This document shows positions 56,173-64,000 of a DNA stretch of 64,000 nt, in pieces. A model generated the notes under the pieces. The model was given only the letters and a program-made list of their open reading frames with translations. It made no database searches and was not told the origin of the DNA. The translations under genes were made by a program, and so were the position numbers. The stretch is from Ceratodon purpureus (Eukaryota > Streptophyta > Bryopsida > Pseudoditrichales > Ditrichaceae). Position 1 is the stretch's first letter. Every line of letters begins with the position of its first letter. The stretch is from NCBI GenBank assembly GCA_014871385.1, contig CM026426.1, forward strand, positions 88,100,886 to 88,164,885, given 5' to 3'.

Positions 56173-58869
56173 ATGAGCACGGCCCTGGTAACCACTAGAT
56201 CCAAAGCTACTCCAGACGACCATGTGGTTGAACACAGAAAACCATTTTCGGAAAATCATTGGGAAAGGCTGCATAGAATCAGGCAAGACCTACAAGAGGG
56301 CCTAGAAGGTTCCCACGACACCTCGTCATTACAGCAGATTTTAAATGACACCAATGTCACCATCACATTGTCCAAGTTAATCAAATTAAGCCCAGAACTT
56401 CAAAAATACTTACAACAAACAGCCTCACCGGATGAACCATCCAATCCAGAGGTTGTTGAAGTTAATGCTACTACCTTGGATCCGGATGCTGCAGTGATAC
56501 ATTTACAACTTGGAAACCATGAATTAACCAATGTATCAGTAGATGGAGGATCAGAGGTTAATGTTATGAGCAATTATTTAAGAAAACAATTGGGATTACC
56601 ATCTCCCAAGTTAGCCCGGTTTATCCTGCGCATGGCAAATGATGCTCCAGTAACACCCTTGGGCATAATATCAACCGTAGCCATTACTACACATGGAGTA
56701 TCTACCCCAGCTACCTTCGTAGTAATTGATATGCCTGATAGCAATAACTTCCCTGTCATCCTGGGAAGACCATGGCTGAGAGATATAAATGCTGTACACG
56801 ATTGGTCCAGGAATCAGATCCGAATTCAGCAACAAGGAAAAACCGTGGTCATCCCAGTGGATAGCTGCATCACCAGGGCAAAAGCAAACCAGATTCGACA
56901 CAAGGCAGGAACAAGCTGGGAAGATGGTCTTTCCCCATCCCAAGAAGCCTTGGTTTTCCAAGCCAATCCTGACTTGATTCCAGTAGCAGAAATTCACTTG
57001 GCCAGCATGGTAGCTGAGCAAGACAAAATGGACATACCTCCACATTTTTCCCAGGAAACTCAAGAAGCAGTAACCGTAAATGCTATTCCTGCAGACCAAG
57101 CTCTGCAAAAGGAAGTGCTTACTGGTTGGTCTCATGGTGCTAAAGACAAAGTAGAGTTAGTAAACTTGGGAACCATAGAAAACCCCAAGTATATCAAAAT
57201 CAACGCTGATGCCCCTGAGCAAATCAAACAGGCCGCGATAGCCCTGTTCCATGAATACCAGGACATTTTTGCATGGGGCCACGAAGATCTAAAAGGGATA
57301 CTTCCAACGCTAGCAGAACACACTATAGACCTAATCCCAAATGCAACACCAGTCCAACTACGAAGATACAGAATGAACCCGAATTACGCAGTACGAGTCA
57401 AGGCTGAACTGGACAAACTCTTGAAAGCCAAGTTCATTTCACCAGTAGACTCTGCACCCTGGTTATCTCCCATGGTGATTATTCCCAAGAAAAATGGAAC
57501 CTTGAGAATATGCGTAGATTTTCGTAAATTAAATGCGGCTACCAAGAAAGATCATTACCCCCTGCCTTACATGGAAGAAATTATTGATGAAGTAGCTGGT
57601 CATGAGATGTACTCTTTCTTAGATTGTTTTTCAGGATATTACCAAGTAGCCATGGCTGAGCATGATAAAAATAAAACGGCTTTCTCTACCGAGTGGGGAC
57701 CTTATCAGTTTGAAAGAATGCCTTTCGGAGCTAAAAATGCACCCATGACTTTCCAACGTGTCATGGAATTAATTTTAAGACCCTATTTGAAAAGATTCTT
57801 TAGAATATATCTCGATGATGGAACGGTTTATGGACAGATTAAAGATCATGTGTCACAACTCAGGCAAATATTCGAAGCTTGCCGAGTCAACGGGGTTAGC
57901 TTGAATGCAGAGAAATGTATGTTTCTCTTCTTTGCGGGTGTGATCCTTGGCTACATTGTATGCAAATACGGAAAAATCCCGGATCCCGAGAAAATCAAGG
58001 ATATCCTAGCCATCACCCCTCCCACAGATCAGAAGGGGATACAACGATTATTGGGCTTATCTCAGTTTAACAGAATATACATAGAGAAGTTAGCCCATAT
58101 CACTACCCCTATCACAGCATTGAACCACGCAAATTACAAGTACCCTCAGGACTGGACCCCGGCAGCCCAGGCCGCCTTGGAAAAAATCAAGATAGCTTAT
58201 TCTCGGGCCCCTATTCTCATAGCCCCAAATTGGTCCAAACCATTCCATGTTCATACAGACGCCTCCAATATCGCTGTGGGCGTCATGCTTGCTGAAAACT
58301 TGAATGGAAAATATGACCAACCAGTAGCATACGCTAGTCGCCTGTTGAATCAAGCAGAAAAGAATTATTCTACCACCAAAAGAGAAGCTTTGGCCATGAT
58401 TTATGCTGTCAAGAAATTCCGCCATTATCTACTAGGCAACAAGTTCCGTTTTATGGTTGATCATCACAGTTTATCTTACCTGGTAAATCAACCCTTGGTC
58501 ACAGGGCGAGTAGCCCGCTGGACCATGATTCTCCTGGAATATGATTTTGAAGTAGTTTATGTACCAGGCAAACGGCACATAGAAGCTGATTTCCTATCCA
58601 GGGATTCCAAGGCAACCGAGGAAGGCATTGATGATTCATTTAATGAGCCGTATATCCAGACTGCTAGCCTTGAAATTAGTATTCCCACGGACTGGCGTGG
58701 AGACATCATACGCTATCTAACTCAAGGCGTAACCCGAGAAAGCCTCTCAGGGAAGTCAGTTTCGTACGCACAACCTTGCCATATACCGTGGTTAAGGGAC
58801 AACTCTACCGCCTCGGGCCAGACCAGGAAACCCGCCTCTGCGTGCCCACAGGAGAGGAACAAAACATAA
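56173..58869 (+). CDS. pol: pol, protease-RT-RNase H part
   Basis: The 898-aa frame carries an aspartic protease with VDGGSEVNVM near residue 123 (DGG in place of the usual DTG/DSG, as in many plant gypsy elements). The reverse transcriptase has MVIIPKKNGTLRICVDFRKL, FGAKNAPMTFQRVM and YLDDGTVYG (near residue 546). RNase H has FHVHTDASNIAVGVML and KREALAMIYAVKKFRHYLL. The frame is open through VPGKRHIEADFLSRDS. It is lost by a frameshift near 58,755, so the last 40 residues are spurious and integrase lies in another frame. The start codon is uncertain because gag-pol fusions are usual. Confidence 0.93.
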   Translation: MSTALVTTRSKATPDDHVVEHRKPFSENHWERLHRIRQDLQEGLEGSHDTSSLQQILNDTNVTITLSKLIKLSPELQKYLQQTASPDEPSNPEVVEVNATTLDPDAAVIHLQLGNHELTNVSVDGGSEVNVMSNYLRKQLGLPSPKLARFILRMANDAPVTPLGIISTVAITTHGVSTPATFVVIDMPDSNNFPVILGRPWLRDINAVHDWSRNQIRIQQQGKTVVIPVDSCITRAKANQIRHKAGTSWEDGLSPSQEALVFQANPDLIPVAEIHLASMVAEQDKMDIPPHFSQETQEAVTVNAIPADQALQKEVLTGWSHGAKDKVELVNLGTIENPKYIKINADAPEQIKQAAIALFHEYQDIFAWGHEDLKGILPTLAEHTIDLIPNATPVQLRRYRMNPNYAVRVKAELDKLLKAKFISPVDSAPWLSPMVIIPKKNGTLRICVDFRKLNAATKKDHYPLPYMEEIIDEVAGHEMYSFLDCFSGYYQVAMAEHDKNKTAFSTEWGPYQFERMPFGAKNAPMTFQRVMELILRPYLKRFFRIYLDDGTVYGQIKDHVSQLRQIFEACRVNGVSLNAEKCMFLFFAGVILGYIVCKYGKIPDPEKIKDILAITPPTDQKGIQRLLGLSQFNRIYIEKLAHITTPITALNHANYKYPQDWTPAAQAALEKIKIAYSRAPILIAPNWSKPFHVHTDASNIAVGVMLAENLNGKYDQPVAYASRLLNQAEKNYSTTKREALAMIYAVKKFRHYLLGNKFRFMVDHHSLSYLVNQPLVTGRVARWTMILLEYDFEVVYVPGKRHIEADFLSRDSKATEEGIDDSFNEPYIQTASLEISIPTDWRGDIIRYLTQGVTRESLSGKSVSYAQPCHIPWLRDNSTASGQTRKPASACPQERNKT

Positions 58870-60080
58870 TCGCCATTCTCCATGACGGACCTGCAGGTGG
58901 TCATTAAGGCCCTGACACCACGATCAAAAAAATTTTGACTGCCCGCTATTGGTGGCCAACCTTACACAAGGATGTCCACGAGTACGTTAAGCACTGCCAT
59001 GCATGCCAAATTTCTACCACGAATTTTCAATATCAAGGCCGTGTACCATTAAAATCCATCCCACCGTTGGGACCATTCCAGTGTTGGGGACTAGATTTTG
59101 TTGGCCCCATTAGACCCGCAACCAAACAGGGGTACAAGTACATCTTGGTAGCCACGGATTATACCACCAAGTGGGTTGAGGCAAAACCTCTCAGAACGAA
59201 CACGGCCATGGTCACAGCAACTTTCATATATGAAAATATTATTACCCGTTTTGGCTGCCCCATGGAGATAATGTCCGATCAAGGAAGCCATTTTGTAAAC
59301 GCAGTGATAGAAGACCTCTTAGATAATCACATCATCAAACACAGAACTAGCACAGTCTACTACCCCCAAGGAAATGGACAAGCAGAGTCTACCAATAAAA
59401 CCTTGATCAACATGTTACGCAGGTTCATACATGCAAATCAGAGTGATTGGGATGATTGTCTGCCTGCAGCCCTGTGGGCATACCGTGTTGCCACAAAAAC
59501 AGCTACCCAGGTAAGCCCCTTCGAAATGGTATATGGTACACAACCTCTATTACCTACCGAATACATAGCCCCCACGTTCCAATCCCTGGATCCCAAAGAC
59601 TACACGCCCCATTGAGTCCTGGCTGCTCGTCTGAGGGACATCCACCATCTAGAGGAAGTTCGAGCCTTTGCACTTAAAAACATCCAAAACAAACAGGAAA
59701 AAACTGCAAGATATTTCCAAGCTTCCAAACCAATCCGGGCTTTTGAAAAAGGCGACCAAGTTTTATGGTGCCCCCGAGACCCAAAAATTAGGAAGACTAA
59801 ATTTGAATCAATATGGCATGGGCCGTACCGGGTTCAGCTGGTGCTTCCAAATAATACTGTCCTATTGGTAAATAACGATTACTTTGACAAACATGCTACC
59901 ATTGTTAATTCCACCAAACTTAAGCATTATCATTCGGTCACCACGGAAACCGCCCCCACGCTTAGCCTTGGGGAGATTTATAAAACCATGGCCACTGAGG
60001 CACAAAATGATGAGGAACCCGAGGAAACAACTCAGCCCAAGGAAACAACTCAGCCCAAGGAACCCATGGATCCCATGGAA
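58756..60080 (+). pseudogene. pol: pol, integrase part, with two stops
   Basis: After the frameshift the frame has a His-His-Cys-Cys zinc region (ILHDGPAGGH ... CHACQ) interrupted by TAA at 58905-58907. It continues with the catalytic core: D in [11 protein letters not shown] in IMSDQGSHF and E in GNGQAEST, with 35 residues between the second D and E. A TGA at 59613-59615 separates a C-terminal segment (VLWCPRDPKIRKTKFESIWH), a GPY/F-like module, that runs on to about 60,080. The element integrates through this enzyme; both stops look like C-to-T changes in Gln and Arg codons. Confidence 0.9.
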
Positions 60081-60499
60081 ATCCACATTAGCCTAGTTCA
60101 GGTATGCCTACATGGTAGCCAAGACTCCATGGATAGTCACATCGAGGGGACACTTCAAGTTCCCCTTAGCCCCCGCACTCATAGGCCTCAGCCGCCACAA
60201 TCATCGCGGGGCAATCAGCTAGGTAGAGTCCAGCCAGACTGTCTCCTCCAGCTCCCATCTATCCCGTCACGGCCACCAAGGTCCCATGGAGCTGCCTCAG
60301 CTCACCATCCAATTCCCTCCCTCAGCTCTCATTTCCCTTTGCGTCTGTCCACCTCTCTGTCTTCATGGTGTCTCGGTGCACCATTCTCCACGCATTTCCC
60401 TGAATACGCGCTGAGTGCATCCCAAGGCCTTGACTGCTCATTGTCTTCTTCCTCATCTCTTCAGCTCCCTGCATTGCGCTCTCACTGCCACTGCTACGT

Positions 60500-62654
60500 A
60501 CCTGCGAGCCACTGCACCGAATTAGCATACATGGAGAGCCGCAAGGTCCAACCGCCATTCCATGTCCCACGCATGACCATGGAATGGAAGAGGCAGCCGG
60601 ACCTCATCTGGCTCACAGTGACAGGGTTAGCACGTTACTGGACCTCGCCCAATGGGAAGGTTAACATCAAGCATTGCACCAAATTCGTGAACTCTATGCG
60701 CACTCAGAGTGAGTCAGCAACTCACCCGGCTGGTGTCGTGGAGGGCGTGCTTGTGGAGTATACCAGCAGGTATCTCCACAAGTTCTTCGGCTAGGACAGA
60801 CTAGGCGCCACCGCGTGGAACAAAGGCTCGCGCTACCCCCAACCGGACGTCTTGGCTCGCGTAGGCAGCTTGGAGCCCCGGAAGGATACAAGGTATGATG
60901 TCTTCGCATTAGGCAATCACATGAAGGATCCATGGTTTTCCAGAATGCGTGGTGTTCTCTCCCAGGTATACTTCCAGAACAATTGCAATGGCATCCTGCC
61001 ATCGCAGTTGTCCCTACTGCTATTGGCTGACCTCGGAGAGAAGATTAACTGGGGCCTCATGGTGGAAGAGAATTTTCTCATCCAGATGCGTGGGTACCGG
61101 CAGCGCCTCGATTACAGCAGCCCCGTGGGTCCGTTTTTAACAGCCTACATTGCCCATTTCTTCGCCTTCCACAAGAGATACAACAGACCGCCACTCATGG
61201 GAACCTTCTTTGACATCCAGAGGGAGATCGCCACGGCCACGGCTCGAGACCCCGCTCTCCCAGGTCCCAGCAAGCGCCCCAGGAGCGAGGAGCCGATCAC
61301 AGCAGCAGCAGTAGCAGCAACAGCCTGGGGACCCATGGCCACCAAATTCCACACCAAAACCACCGCGCTCACGGGCTGCATGACAGAGATGTTGGAGTGG
61401 ATCCGCACTCCAGAGAAGGAAAAGGAAGAACATCAGGGCCTGGAAGAACGGTACAAGCGTCAACTGACTGCTGCAATCTAAGGAGCCAAGGAGCAAGCAC
61501 AACGCCTGCTGGAGCAGGCCCGTACAGAGCATCGCAAACAACAAGAGGAAACAATGCAGACACTATCTAATTTCCGAGACCAGGTTGCTAATTTGGAACT
61601 AGAGTTAGCCGCCACCCATGCAAGCGTGGAAATGCTTACCAGGGAGAAGGCGACCGCGTTGGAGCACACCAAGCAGTTGGAGCAGCAGAACCAAGAGTAC
61701 TTGGCCAGGTGCAAGACCTTGGCATCACAGGGGATGAGTTCACATAGCAACGAGGAGGTGGCGCAGATCCAAGAGCAGAAAATCGCTGCAGAACTCGCAA
61801 TGCAGACATTCGAGGCCAACAAGGTCGGGTGGGTGCACAATGCAGCCAAATTGATTGCATCCAATGCATATCAGTGGCTGCGCACCCACCTCCAAACAGC
61901 CATGGATCCCCCGCAAGACTTCTTGAACCAGTGCATCAATGAAGCACTCATAGCCTTGGAGTTAGAGCAGTCAGAAAACGATTGGGACAACATGGAGCTC
62001 GAGGCCATGTCTCCACTACCGCACATGGAGCTTGCACCCTGCAGCCCTGCCACACATCCACAGGAAGACCATCAGTTGGCAGCCATCTCCGACATCGAAA
62101 CCCAAGATGACCGAGTCCATATCCCTGAGCATTTCACGGATCCCGAGGATACTCCACAGCCGTCACCTCGTCTGCCTTCTGCAACCCAAGCTTCGCCAAG
62201 TCTGCCCCCTGCAACCCACGCATCACCAAACCAGGTTACTACACGACCCAAATCCTTTAAGAAACATAAAGAAGCATTAAAAAAGCTAGAAGAAGAGTTC
62301 GGTCTTGAAGATCAGGCCAGTGATGAGGATGAAGCCAGGGACGAGTTAGAAATTGCTGTTGAAGAAGTTAAACGTTATTTTTCTGCAAATCTGGATTTGA
62401 TCAACCTCTACAGAGATCCTGAAGCTGACCATGTGCAATGCCCTGCTTGCAACAAAATCCTAGGAAAAACCGTTTATGACGTATATCAGCATTCCATTAC
62501 TTCCCGGTCTAAACATAACCTAATCCATAAGGGGGTGGGTGCAGCCATAGCAGCCATATACGGAGACCAAGCACCTCCTCGTCGACAGGCACAGGTACCA
62601 CGGGAGGAGACCAGGCCGGATCGGAGACCTGCTCATCGACGAACGCGTGGCTGA
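60500..62654 (+). pseudogene. Extra 3' ORF (plant transposon protein-like, coiled coil, zinc finger)
   Basis: One frame runs from about 60,500 to a stop at 62,652, interrupted by TAG at 60792 and TAA at 61479. The first part (YDVFALGNHMKDPWFSRMRG and ILPSQLSLLLLADLGEKINW) resembles the putative plant transposon protein found in extra ORFs of Tat-type gypsy elements. The middle (QVANLELELAATHASVEM onward) is a strong coiled coil. The acidic C-terminus has VQCPACNKILGKTVYDVYQH followed by spaced His, like the zinc finger of SGS3/XS proteins. Its role is unknown. Its location between pol and the 3' LTR in the sense strand fits Tat-lineage elements. Confidence 0.6.
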
Positions 62655-62686
62655 AGACCAACAATTCGGGACGAATTGCACTCTCC

Positions 62687-62700
62687 GAGGGAGGGCAAAA
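62687..62700 (+). other. Polypurine tract
   Basis: GAGGGAGGGCAAAA lies directly before the 3' LTR, where plus-strand DNA synthesis is primed; it is purine apart from one C. Confidence 0.85.
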
Positions 62701-63374
62701 TGTTACTGCCCCAGCAAGACCAGCGAGGATAGCCTAGGACGGTGGAACTGATAGTGCAACAAGGAGTTACAAGGAGAAGTCTAGTTAGATTAGTATAAAC
62801 AAGGTATCCAGGGTAGAGAACTCACTCCTCAGTTTTGTGGTTAGAGTCGAGTCCGGTCTCAGAGCAGCTGGTTTTTCCTAGGACAGCTTGCCCCTTCATG
62901 TAAGCGCCTGAACCTTGGTGTTCATGGACAGTCCTGGGTTACTCCGCTAATACTACACTATGCCTTCTCTACTCTCTGCCCTCCCCTATCTCACTTGTAT
63001 GCATCCTGCTTGCCGATTGTCATTACATGTCTAAGCTCACGAGTCTTTGATCCTTACCTTGCACTGTCCCCGCTACCAAACCCTTCTCGGACTCCCTTTG
63101 CTTCTCTCCCTCTCTTGGTGTTCACAGGGTCTTGGTTGTGACTTCACCTGTCTGTCTTCCCCGTCTGTCTTGGAGTTGAACCGCGTGCCCGTAGAAGACC
63201 CAACGGTCTCAGGACCGGTACTCAAAGGGACACCCTGCTGGCCCTATGACCGTGTCCCGAGCCTAACACCCACGGTCAGTCTTCAGTCTGCCTATGTAGC
63301 TACTCTCAAACTTCTACCCTTAGCCCCCTCTAACTCTCACCTCAGGCAGCTCCATGTTATGACCCAGGTTAACA
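62701..63374 (+). repeat. 3' LTR
   Basis: 674 bp. By eye it differs from the 5' LTR at about ten positions, mostly transitions, i.e. near 98.5% identity. Confidence 0.96.
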
Positions 63375-63748
63375 CTCCCCCCCTCCCTCCCCGCCCCTTA
63401 ACTCTAATGAATTAATTGGGGCAAGGCCGTAAGGGGGGGGGGGGGAGGCATATATCACACCCATGGCCTTTTTTTAACAAAAGAATAAAGAATTTCCAGA
63501 TGATGCGGGAGACACATGTCTCATCTTTAAGCCTCTATTGAAGAATTGGATAAGCGTAGGGGTCTGTCTAAGGAAAGCATGTATCTTACACTCATTTATC
63601 AAAAATGAATAAAAATGAAATTTGTGATGAATTGTTATTATGTTGAATTAAAATAAATTTTTATTAGATATTTCATTCAAATCTCACATTCAGTGGCTGC
63701 TTCTTTTTCATATGTGCCGGAGTCTCTTGTAAGGATTCACACTAATCT
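63375..63748. other. Right flank, continuation of the CATATG-core repeat
   Basis: It starts with the target duplication and a C-rich run. It has a run of 13 G at 63,433-63,445 and the cores GGCATATATCACACCC and GACACATGTCTCATC, which continue the pattern left of the retroelement. No gene is seen. Confidence 0.6.
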
Positions 63749-64000
63749 ATGGAAGTAGATACCGGATGGGAATGGGATGATGTTGATGTTGGCTTTCCTT
63801 CATCTGAAAGATTTACAAGCGGTACGGATGGTCAATATGAGCACATTAATCAATGGATCCACCAAGAACAAACTACCACTGCTAATGGGGTCATTCTTCA
63901 AAACATTTATGGTATCATAGTTGTCGAAGGAAGCAAAGGGGGACCCATCAAATCCTCCATAACTCTTGCAAGTGATAGCCTCCTCGTGGGGTCTTTGTGA
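63749..64000 (+). CDS. Short hypothetical ORF
   Basis: ATG 63749 to TGA at 63998-64000, 83 aa, including YEHINQWIHQEQTTTANGV and IIVVEGSKGGPIKSS. No family is recognised. It may be an exon of a gene or TE continuing right. Confidence 0.25.
   Translation: MEVDTGWEWDDVDVGFPSSERFTSGTDGQYEHINQWIHQEQTTTANGVILQNIYGIIVVEGSKGGPIKSSITLASDSLLVGSL

Larger units (their letters stand above)
54200..63374 (+). mobile_element. Ty3/gypsy LTR retrotransposon, full length, nested
   Basis: The element is bounded by two 674-bp LTRs that start TGTTACTGCC and end GGTTAACA, and is flanked on both sides by the 5-bp target duplication CTCCC (54,195-54,199 and 63,375-63,379). Inside are a PBS, gag, pol in the order protease, RT, RNase H, integrase (the Ty3/gypsy order), a long extra 3' region with its own frames, and a PPT. 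About ten LTR differences are visible by eye, so insertion is fairly recent. Yet gag and pol carry frameshifts and C-to-T type stops, so it is not autonomous. It has split the CATATG-core repeat array. Confidence 0.97.

Noticed and set aside
1..64000. CRISPR array, bacterial operon or organellar insertion
   Set aside because: Direct repeats found are adjacent minisatellites without unique spacers. Genes have spliceosomal introns, and no block resembles plastid or mitochondrial genes.
1..64000. tRNA or rRNA genes
   Set aside because: I saw no clear tRNA B-box/A-box pair or rRNA signature by eye. A covariance-model scan would settle this; a hit would overturn it.

Overview
This window looks like a repeat-rich land-plant nuclear genome. 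Genes have GT-AG introns, most of the DNA is transposable-element material, and the only host-like coding sequences are a few plant-type exons, including a piece of a plastid-type pyruvate kinase gene. Several TE proteins, and a TET/JBP-like dioxygenase gene, resemble what I associate with seedless plants (moss, lycophyte, fern) more than with flowering plants. That is an impression; I cannot name the species. There is no sign of a bacterial or organellar origin.

Layout. (1) <1-13,320: a large CACTA (En/Spm) transposon whose left end lies outside the window. It has a leftward accessory gene (<1-2,210), a rightward 324-aa ORF, a complete four-exon tnp2-type transposase (4,049-9,198, about 1,209 aa with all splices in phase) and a rightward two-exon coiled-coil gene (10,836-12,347). 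It ends in a CACTA-type terminus at 13,320. (2) 13,321-19,370: mostly AT-rich non-coding DNA with a small foldback element. (3) 19,373-23,170: gene fragments, including three pyruvate kinase exons with an in-frame stop, an 85-bp tandem duplication and a 24-bp minisatellite. (4) 23,390-25,006: an intact-looking four-exon gene for a zinc-finger plus 2-oxoglutarate/Fe(II) dioxygenase of TET/JBP-like type. (5) 25,007-30,200: AT-rich non-coding DNA with related minisatellite blocks. (6) about 30,200-36,200: a second CACTA-like region with an SR-rich Transposase_24-like gene (726 aa), an FCP1-phosphatase-like exon lacking the nucleophilic Asp, and five copies of a 15-bp palindrome. (7) 37,315-47,747: two decayed, divergently transcribed genes that I read as one transposon: a leftward ParB-like/DNA-methyltransferase fusion and a rightward MULE-type transposase (zinc finger, DDE region, SWIM finger). 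(8) 48,600-51,433: a decayed leftward gene of unknown function. (9) 51,550-64,000: an array of roughly 68-bp repeats carrying a CATATG-like core, into which a Ty3/gypsy LTR retrotransposon (54,200-63,374, 674-bp LTRs, 5-bp target duplication CTCCC) has inserted.

How the parts work together. Nearly everything is mobile DNA at different ages. The first CACTA element retains intact reading frames and could be autonomous if its left end is present. The gypsy element is recent by LTR identity (about ten differences in 674 bp by eye) but carries stops and frameshifts. The MULE/methyltransferase element is old, with many TAG/TGA stops of the C-to-T or G-to-A kind expected from cytosine-methylation decay. 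The two most unusual items are the transposon-linked ParB-methyltransferase gene and the TET/JBP-like dioxygenase, both potential DNA-modification functions. All splice models were made by eye from sequence and are not supported by transcripts.
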